11,366 nucleotides of DNA from an uncultured Hyphomonadaceae bacterium (GTDB lineage: Bacteria > Pseudomonadota > Alphaproteobacteria > Caulobacterales > Hyphomonadaceae), in assembly GCA_938049795.1 (NCBI GenBank), contig CALLCD010000088.1, forward strand, positions 1 to 11,366, in the 5' to 3' direction. The notes under the pieces were generated by a model. That model saw nothing but the letters and a program-made list of their open reading frames with translations, had not been told where the DNA came from and did no database searches. Position numbers and translations under genes: made by a program. Position 1 is the first letter of the stretch; every line of letters starts with the position of its first letter. This document shows, piece by piece, positions 6,388-11,366 of this stretch.

Positions 6388-9045
6388 CTATCCGCCCGCC
6401 AGCGCCTCGCGCACCGCCGCAAGCGCTGCCTCGGCCTTGGCCCCATCCGGCCCGCCCGCCTGCGCCATATCCGGCCGTCCGCCGCCGCCCTTGCCGCCAA
6501 CCGCAGCGCTCGCCGAACGCACCAAATCAACCGCCGAAAACCGCTCGGTCAGATCCGCCGTCACGCCGACAGACACGCCCGCCTTGCCATCATTGACGCC
6601 AACAAAAACCACGACGCCCGAGCCAAGCTGCGCCTTTGCCTCATCGACGAGCGTGCGCAAATCTTTGCCCCCCACGCCCTCGGCAATCCGTGCAATAAGC
6701 TTTACGCCGCCAATCTCTTCTGGCCCTTGCGGCGCAGCCCCGCCGCCCCCGCCCATAGCCAGCTTGCGTTTCGCCTCGGCCAGATCGCGCTCGAGCTGTT
6801 TGCGCTCTTCGAGCAGGCCGGACACTTTGCGCCCGACATCCTTGAGCGGCACTTTCAAATGTTCGGACAGATCAAGCGCCACTTGCCCGCGCGCCTTGAG
6901 AAACGCCAAAGCTTCTGCGCCCGTCGCCGCTTCAATCCTCCGTATGCCCGCAGACACACCCGTCTCGGCGGTCACCACAAACACCGCAATATCGCCCGCT
7001 TGGGAGACATGCGTGCCGCCGCACAGCTCTACTGAATAGGGCCGCTCGCCCGCCTTGGCTTCTCCGCCAATCGACAGCACACGGACCTCTGCATCATACT
7101 TCTCGCCAAACATCGCCAAAGCGCCCGCATCAATCGCGTCATCAAGCGCCATGTGGCGCGTCTGCGTCGGAGCATTGCGCCGGATGATGGCGTTGACCTG
7201 ATCTTCAATCGCCTCGATTTGCGCCGGTGTCACCGGAGCCCCATGCGAGAAATCAAACCGTAGCCGCGCCTCCTCGACCAGCGACCCTTTCTGGCTGACA
7301 TGTTCGCCCAGCACATCGCGCAAGGCCGCGTGCATCAAATGCGTCGCCGAATGATTGGCCACAATCCGCCCGCGCCGCCCCGCATCGACATGAAGCTCGG
7401 CCCTGTCGCCCGGCGTTATTTCTCCAGACACCAACTCGCCGATGTGCGCATACAGACCACCTGCGCGTTTCTGAACATCGCGCACAATGAACCGTCCGCC
7501 ATCGGACAATATAATCTCGCCATGATCGCCCGCCTGCCCGCCGCTCTCGGCATAGAAAGGCGTTTGGTCGAAGACCAGTTCCGCCTCCCCGTTTGCGAGT
7601 GCATCGACAAGCGCGCCATCCGCGACAATCGCCTTGAGGGTGCCGTCCCCGCGCGTCTCGCCATATCCGGTAAACTCGGTTGCGCCGAGCCGGTCAGCAA
7701 GGTCGAACCAGAGTTTCTTCGCCGCCTCATCATTACCCGCGCTCGAAAGCGCGCCTTTGGAGCCATCCTTCTGGCGTGCCATGCTTGCATCAAACCCTGC
7801 CTCATCGACAGACATGCCCCGCCCGCGCAGAATGTCCTGGGTCAGATCAAGTGGAAAGCCATACGTGTCGTAAAGCTTGAACGCCGTCTCCCCGGGCAGT
7901 GCGGCATTTTCCGGTAACTCGGACACGGCCTCGTCAAGCAGCATCAACCCGCGCCCCAATGTCCGCTGGAAGCGTTCTTCTTCTTGTTCGAATGTCGCTT
8001 CGATCATCGCCTTTGCACGGCCCAACTCGGGGAAGGCTGCGCCCATTTCCGCTATCAGAGCGGGGGTCAGCTTATGCATCATCGGTTCGCGCGCACCGAG
8101 GATATGGCCGTGGCGCATGGCCCGCCGCATGATCCGCCGCAGCACATATCCGCGCCCTTCATTCGACGGTGACACCCCGTCAGCCATCAAAAACGCGCAC
8201 GCCCGCAAATGGTCCGCAATCACACGAAAAGACGCCAGCGCATCGCCCTTGGCTTTGGTTTTGTAAATCTCCTCGCCCGCACTGATCAGCCCACGGAAGA
8301 GATCAATCTCGTAATTATTGTGCACGCCCTGCAAAACGGCTGCGACACGTTCGAGCCCCATGCCGGTGTCGATGCTCGGACGCGGCAGCTCGGTGCGCCC
8401 GCCCCCCGCTTCCTGATTGAACTGCATGAAGACGAGATTCCAGATCTCGATAAAACGATCGCCATCCTCATCGGGGCTTCCGGGCGGACCACCGGGGACA
8501 TCCTCGCCATGATCAAAGAATATCTCCGAGCACGGACCACATGGACCAGTGTCGCCCATAGACCAGAAATTGTCCGATGTTGGAATACGGATGATACGGC
8601 TGTCGGGCAGGCCGGATATTTTGCGCCAGAGGGCTGCCGCTTCCTCGTCCTCGGAATAGACCGTTGCGAGCAATTTGTCGGCGGGAAGCCCCAGTTCGCG
8701 GGTGACAAGTTCCCAGCCAAACTTGATGGCCTCTTCCTTGAAATAGTCGCCGAAGGAGAAATTGCCGAGCATTTCGAAAAAGGTGTGATGGCGCGCCGTG
8801 TAGCCGACATTGTCGAGATCATTATGCTTACCGCCCGCGCGGACGCATTTTTGCGAGGTCGTTGCGCGCGGGGATGGAGCGGTCTGGGCGCCTGTGAAAA
8901 TGTCCTTGAACGGCACCATGCCGGCATTCACAAATAAAAGGCTCGGATCATTGTCCGGCACCAGCGGCGCGGACGCTTTGCGGACATGTCCGTGCCCTTC
9001 AAAATAGGACAGGAAGTTTTCACGGAGAGTGTTTACGCTGGTCAT
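6388..9045 (-). CDS. alaS: Alanyl-tRNA synthetase
   Basis: AlaS charges tRNA-Ala with alanine in the cytoplasm and hydrolyses mischarged Ser- or Gly-tRNA-Ala. The 885-residue product has the usual length and order. The class II catalytic core is at the N-terminus, with RAGGKHNDLDNVGYTARHHT followed by FFEMLGNFSFGDYFK in roughly residues 68-102. The tRNA-recognition region comes next, then the editing domain with its zinc-site motifs HSATH (His565, His569) and CGGTH (Cys675, His679). After a charged helix and a Gly-rich linker (about 757-762) comes the C-Ala domain, ending in the glycine-rich VGGKGGGGRPDMAQAGG signature. All editing residues are present. The ATG at 9045 is supported by AGGA 6 nt upstream and by the conserved N-terminus. 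A plausible own promoter lies in the 164-bp gap after recA, so it is probably not solely dependent on recA transcription. Confidence 0.98.
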   Translation of the reverse strand: MTSVNTLRENFLSYFEGHGHVRKASAPLVPDNDPSLLFVNAGMVPFKDIFTGAQTAPSPRATTSQKCVRAGGKHNDLDNVGYTARHHTFFEMLGNFSFGDYFKEEAIKFGWELVTRELGLPADKLLATVYSEDEEAAALWRKISGLPDSRIIRIPTSDNFWSMGDTGPCGPCSEIFFDHGEDVPGGPPGSPDEDGDRFIEIWNLVFMQFNQEAGGGRTELPRPSIDTGMGLERVAAVLQGVHNNYEIDLFRGLISAGEEIYKTKAKGDALASFRVIADHLRACAFLMADGVSPSNEGRGYVLRRIMRRAMRHGHILGAREPMMHKLTPALIAEMGAAFPELGRAKAMIEATFEQEEERFQRTLGRGLMLLDEAVSELPENAALPGETAFKLYDTYGFPLDLTQDILRGRGMSVDEAGFDASMARQKDGSKGALSSAGNDEAAKKLWFDLADRLGATEFTGYGETRGDGTLKAIVADGALVDALANGEAELVFDQTPFYAESGGQAGDHGEIILSDGGRFIVRDVQKRAGGLYAHIGELVSGEITPGDRAELHVDAGRRGRIVANHSATHLMHAALRDVLGEHVSQKGSLVEEARLRFDFSHGAPVTPAQIEAIEDQVNAIIRRNAPTQTRHMALDDAIDAGALAMFGEKYDAEVRVLSIGGEAKAGERPYSVELCGGTHVSQAGDIAVFVVTAETGVSAGIRRIEAATGAEALAFLKARGQVALDLSEHLKVPLKDVGRKVSGLLEERKQLERDLAEAKRKLAMGGGGGAAPQGPEEIGGVKLIARIAEGVGGKDLRTLVDEAKAQLGSGVVVFVGVNDGKAGVSVGVTADLTERFSAVDLVRSASAAVGGKGGGGRPDMAQAGGPDGAKAEAALAAVREALAGG

Positions 9046-9127
9046 CTTACATCCTGCTCTTGAACAATCTGGCCGGAACGCCCGACCGATCCGGATTTGC
9101 GTGTGGGCTGCAAACCGTCAAGCTGCG

Positions 9128-9156
9128 GATATAAAGCGCGAATGGGGCAACGCCAA
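9128..9156 (-). promoter_or_regulatory. Putative sigma-70 promoter of alaS
   Basis: On the minus strand TTGGCG (9151-9156) and TATATC (9128-9133) are separated by 17 bp, each matching four of six consensus bases. A start near 9121 would give a leader of about 75 nt. The surrounding 9046-9209 gap holds no other gene, and I see no rho-independent terminator for recA in it. Confidence 0.5.
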
Positions 9157-9209
9157 GCATTTGCCGTCACCCCATCCGTCTTTTTTCTCTAAATCAGTTG
9201 AAAGTGCGC

Positions 9210-10310
9210 CTAACCGTCGGCTGCGACATCCACGTCCGGAGCGCCGCCACCGACCGCTGGATCGTCCCCGATCAGCATTTCGTCGGACAGAAGCCCAGCC
9301 TTGTGTCTGACCAATTCCTCGATCTTGTCGGCAATTTCTGGATTGTCTTTGAGGAATTGACGCGTTTTCTCACGGCCCTGCCCCATTCGTTCGCCATTGA
9401 AGGAATACCATGAGCCGGCCTTGTCCACGACTTCACTTTTCACCCCGAGATCAATCAGTTCACCCGTTTTCGAAATGCCTTCGCCATAAATGATGTCGAA
9501 CTCGACCACCCTGAAAGGCGCGGCGACCTTGTTCTTGACCACTTTCACACGGGTCTGGTTGCCGATCACTTCATCGCGGTCCTTGAGCGCGCCAATCCGG
9601 CGAATATCGAGCCGGACGGAGGCATAGAATTTCAGCGCATTCCCGCCGGAAGTGGTTTCCGGACTGCCAAACATCACGCCGATCTTCATCCGGATCTGGT
9701 TGATGAAAATCACCATGCAATTGGATTTCGAGATCGAGCCGGTCAATTTGCGCAAAGCCTGGCTCATCAGACGTGCCTGAAGCCCAGGTAAGCTGTCACC
9801 CATATCCCCTTCAAGCTCGGCGCGCGGGGTCAGTGCGGCGACCGAATCGATCACGAGCACATCAACTGCGCCGGAGCGGACCAAAGTATCGGCAATTTCA
9901 AGCGCCTGCTCACCCGTATCGGGTTGCGAGATCAGCAAATCATCAAGATCCACCCCAAGCTTGGCCGCATAGGCCGGATCGAGCGCGTGTTCAGCATCCA
10001 CAAAGGCGCAAACCCCGCCGCTTTTCTGGGCTTCGGCCACCACGTGCAGCGACAAAGTCGTCTTGCCCGAACTTTCCGGACCATAAATCTCGATCACCCG
10101 GCCTTTGGGTAAACCGCCAATCCCCAAAGCGATATCAAGCCCCAGCGAGCCGGTCGAAACCGCCTCGATGTCGAGCGCCTCGCGTTCCCCAAGGCGCATA
10201 ACAGCGCCCTTGCCAAATGCCCGTTCAATATTGCCGAGCGCCGTCTCGAGGGCTTTCTGCTTGTCCACACCGCTATCCTTATCAACCAATTTCAAAGCTG
10301 CTTTGCTCAT
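9210..10310 (-). CDS. recA: Recombinase RecA
   Basis: RecA forms ATP-dependent filaments on single-stranded DNA, drives homologous recombination and triggers LexA self-cleavage. The 366-residue product has the Walker A motif GPESSGKT (77-84), the DAEHALDPAYA segment, Walker B-like VLVIDSVAALTP, the loop L1/L2 regions (GLQARLMSQALRKLTG, FINQIRMKIGVMFGSPETTSGG) and an acidic C-terminal tail ending DPAVGGGAPDVDVAADG. The N-terminus is about 11 residues longer than that of E. coli, as is common in alphaproteobacteria. I chose the ATG at 10310 because GGAG lies 7 nt upstream and MSKAALKLVDKD is a typical RecA start. The open frame continues far upstream, but that part is the reverse complement of the DUF2093 and M23 genes. 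Its upstream region carries a candidate LexA operator, so SOS control is likely. Confidence 0.98.
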   Translation of the reverse strand: MSKAALKLVDKDSGVDKQKALETALGNIERAFGKGAVMRLGEREALDIEAVSTGSLGLDIALGIGGLPKGRVIEIYGPESSGKTTLSLHVVAEAQKSGGVCAFVDAEHALDPAYAAKLGVDLDDLLISQPDTGEQALEIADTLVRSGAVDVLVIDSVAALTPRAELEGDMGDSLPGLQARLMSQALRKLTGSISKSNCMVIFINQIRMKIGVMFGSPETTSGGNALKFYASVRLDIRRIGALKDRDEVIGNQTRVKVVKNKVAAPFRVVEFDIIYGEGISKTGELIDLGVKSEVVDKAGSWYSFNGERMGQGREKTRQFLKDNPEIADKIEELVRHKAGLLSDEMLIGDDPAVGGGAPDVDVAADG

Positions 10311-10331
10311 GAGTCGTCTCCACCTTCTAGG

Positions 10332-10358
10332 GGTAGAGCACATTTTGCAAGCCCTACC
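10332..10358 (-). promoter_or_regulatory. Hairpin in the recA 5' leader
   Basis: In the recA RNA sense, GGTAGGGC (10351-10358) pairs with GCTCTACC (10332-10339) around an 11-nt loop, giving an 8-bp stem with one G-U wobble. The wobble exists only in the recA RNA; on the plus strand it would be an A-C mismatch. The stem ends 21 nt before the recA ATG, just upstream of the ribosome binding site. No T-run follows, so it is not a terminator. A role in leader stability or translation is inference. Confidence 0.5.
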
Positions 10359-10386
10359 ATTGCCATTGATGATCATCATGTACCAC

Positions 10387-10406
10387 ATTTGTTCTGGAGA
10401 ACAAAT
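10387..10406. promoter_or_regulatory. Perfect 20-bp palindrome, candidate LexA (SOS) operator of recA
   Basis: ATTTGTTCT-GG-AGAACAAAT is an exact 9-bp inverted repeat with a 2-bp centre, lying 77 bp upstream of the recA ATG and over its likely transcription start. Half-sites GTTC and GAAC are those of known LexA boxes. The spacing (GTTC-N4-GAAC) differs from the classic alphaproteobacterial direct repeat GTTC-N7-GTTC and from the Gram-positive GAAC-N4-GTTC. An overlapping one-mismatch version of the alphaproteobacterial box (ATTC-N7-GTTC on the recA strand) also exists. LexA as the binder is inferred from location. Confidence 0.6.
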
Positions 10407-10410
10407 AGGG

Positions 10411-10438
10411 AATATGAAAAAGTTTTTGGGGCTTGCAA
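10411..10438 (-). promoter_or_regulatory. Putative recA promoter
   Basis: On the minus strand TTGCAA (10433-10438) and CATATT (10411-10416) are spaced by 16 bp, each matching four of six consensus bases. The predicted start near 10404 falls inside the 20-bp palindrome, so a repressor bound there would block initiation. An alternative -35 (TTGTTC) lies inside the palindrome itself, which would also place the operator on the promoter. Confidence 0.45.
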
Positions 10439-10475
10439 TCGCGGCGAAAATCCGGTTACTCCTGACCATATCACT

Positions 10476-10505
10476 TTGCAAATTGCGGATTTTCAGGCAT
10501 ATATC
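10476..10505 (+). promoter_or_regulatory. Putative promoter of the DUF2093 gene
   Basis: TTGCAA (10476-10481) and TATATC (10500-10505) are spaced by 18 bp; ATATAT at 10499-10504 gives a 17-bp alternative. The expected start lies at or within a base or two of the ATG at 10511. No Shine-Dalgarno sequence is visible, so the transcript may be leaderless. Confidence 0.4.
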
Positions 10506-10510
10506 GGACC

Positions 10511-10732
10511 ATGTTGACCTCCATTCCAGACGCCCAGCGCGAAGCCCAGATGCAGTATTTTGACGGCCATTATAAAATGCTCGTCGCCGGTGCATATGTG
10601 ATCTGCGCGGCGACCGAGCGGAAGATTCCGGTGGAAATATTGCGCTATTGGAGCGTCGATCTGCAGGAGGCCTATTATGATGCCGAGGCGTCGCATGCGC
10701 GGGTGAAACAGCTCGCTGCGGGAGACGGATAA
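10511..10732 (+). CDS. DUF2093 family protein
   Basis: This is a 73-residue cytoplasmic protein of the alphaproteobacterial DUF2093 family, whose function is unknown. The family core is recognisable: YFDGHYKMLVAGAYVICAATERKIPVEILRYWSVDLQEAYYDAEAS, matching the pattern in which a small beta-rich domain ends with P-x-x-x-LRYWSV-x-x-QEAY. In many relatives, as I recall them, the stretch after the first cysteine reads like AVTGEPIPL; here it is AATERKIPV. I use the ATG at 10511. The internal ATG at 10550 would remove the residues that usually precede the core, and neither start has a good Shine-Dalgarno. The stop overlaps the next ATG by one base (TAATG), so the M23 peptidase is probably translationally coupled. 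It is divergent from recA. Confidence 0.8.
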   Translation: MLTSIPDAQREAQMQYFDGHYKMLVAGAYVICAATERKIPVEILRYWSVDLQEAYYDAEASHARVKQLAAGDG

Positions 10733-11366
10733 TGCTCAAAGCGCTGCTGGTTCCGGCCCTCTTGGCCGCTTTGTCGCCCGCCGAGCCGCCAGCGCCTGTG
10801 CCCAGCTTAAGCGCGTCCGAAGCCGGCCCGTCCCTCGCGCTTGACCATGCGTCCGGATGCTCAGGCGTGTTCACCCAAGGCGGGCTGATCATCTGCCGCG
10901 GTGCGCCCGGAACGCGCTTTACACTTGGCGACACGGAACTCGTCGCAGATGCCAGCTCCAGCGTGGCGTTCGGGCTCGGCCGCAAAGTCGCTTCATCGGT
11001 CTCGATCACGGCCACGCCGCCTGCCGGTCCGCCGCAAAATATGAGCTTCGACATCGCCCCGCGCCATGACGAGACGGCGACGCTGAACGGGATTGATTGC
11101 GACAAGATCGACGCCCGCACCGAGGAACAGAAAGCCCATGCCAGCCGGTCATGGCTGAAAAAACAGGATGGCTGGCAGAATTTCAATGAAGGGCGCGGCG
11201 GGCTTGACGGCTTTATCCGGCCGGCCGAGGGGCCCGTGTCCTCGCCCTTTGGCTACATCCGCAAATATGTCACCGAGGGCTGCCCGACCAAAGAACGCCC
11301 GCATTTCGGCTATGATATTGCTGCCCCGACCGGCGCGCCGATCATTGCGCCAGCAGCGGGCATTGT
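10732..11366 (+). CDS. M23 family metallopeptidase (LytM-like), 3' end beyond the window
   Basis: The product is probably a periplasmic peptidoglycan endopeptidase, or a LytM-type activator. The first 211 residues are visible and the gene runs off the window. A short signal peptide is likely (basic residue at 3, hydrophobic run LLVPALLAAL). An N-terminal M23-associated domain follows, with the QGGLIICRGAPGTRFTLGD pattern and cysteines 43 and 55 that could form a disulfide. The start of the peptidase domain is GFIRPAEGPVSSPFGYIRKY, then PHFGYDIAAPTGAPIIAPAAGI, which supplies the first zinc ligands His191 and Asp195. The HxH motif that completes the site lies beyond the edge, so activity cannot be judged. 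GGAG (10721-10724) sits 7 nt before the ATG, inside the DUF2093 gene. Confidence 0.88.
   Translation, partial: MLKALLVPALLAALSPAEPPAPVPSLSASEAGPSLALDHASGCSGVFTQGGLIICRGAPGTRFTLGDTELVADASSSVAFGLGRKVASSVSITATPPAGPPQNMSFDIAPRHDETATLNGIDCDKIDARTEEQKAHASRSWLKKQDGWQNFNEGRGGLDGFIRPAEGPVSSPFGYIRKYVTEGCPTKERPHFGYDIAAPTGAPIIAPAAGI

Larger units (their letters stand above)
10345..10438. repeat. 10-bp inverted repeat flanking the recA operator candidate
   Basis: TTGCAAGCCC occurs on the plus strand at 10345-10354 and in inverted orientation at 10429-10438, 74 bp apart. The midpoint (about 10391.5) lies within the 20-bp palindrome. The distal copy contains the predicted recA -35 (TTGCAA) and the proximal copy overlaps the leader hairpin. 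The match is exact over 10 bases; function is unknown. Confidence 0.45.

Noticed and set aside
5734..7035. 433-residue plus-strand open frame
   Set aside because: It lies antisense across the nitrilase and alaS; it is Arg/His/Pro-rich without recognisable domains, as expected of a GC-rich shadow frame.
9062..9079. Two GAAC words upstream of alaS as a LexA box
   Set aside because: Their spacing is 10 bases rather than 7, and alaS is not an SOS gene.
10367..10378. 12-bp palindrome TGATGATCATCA in the recA leader
   Set aside because: It is short, matches no operator I know, and consists of simple GAT/ATC repeats that could arise by chance.
10311..11186. N-terminal extension of the recA frame to 658 residues
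   Set aside because: It is antisense to the DUF2093 and M23 genes and covers the recA promoter region; RecA proper starts at 10310.

Overview
The window is an ordinary-looking core chromosomal segment of an alphaproteobacterium. It is moderately GC-rich. The hflK-hflC-DUF2065-degP gene order, the Do-type protease, the DUF2093 protein and the Mrp variant all fit that class. I cannot place it to genus; a marine or Hyphomonadaceae/Parvularcula-like lineage is only a guess. I see no mobile element, CRISPR array, tRNA or rRNA gene.

Layout. Positions 16-3819 (minus strand) hold a membrane protein quality-control operon: hflK, hflC, a small DUF2065 membrane protein and the periplasmic protease degP. 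An 88-bp divergent gap separates it from mrp (3908-5083, plus), a P-loop ATPase of the Fe-S carrier family that contains no cysteine at all. Convergent to mrp is a 73-residue hypothetical gene (5107-5328, minus). Upstream of that, on the same strand, lie a nitrilase-type carbon-nitrogen hydrolase (5410-6348), alaS (6388-9045) and recA (9210-10310). From the divergent 200-bp recA upstream region a second transcription unit runs rightward: a DUF2093 protein (10511-10732), then an M23 metallopeptidase (10732 to the window edge, incomplete).

How the genes relate. HflK/HflC form the membrane SPFH complex that controls FtsH, and DegP handles misfolded envelope proteins, so the left third is a coherent proteostasis operon. 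The alaS and nitrilase genes are 39 bp apart and may be co-transcribed, but no functional link is evident. The richest non-coding stretch is upstream of recA. It holds a perfect 20-bp palindrome over the likely recA transcription start (candidate LexA operator), an RNA hairpin just upstream of the recA ribosome binding site, a 10-bp inverted repeat flanking the palindrome, and a promoter for the DUF2093 gene placed so close to its ATG that the mRNA may be leaderless.

I found no convincing undescribed multigene system. The points most worth following are the recA control region and the cysteine-free Mrp.
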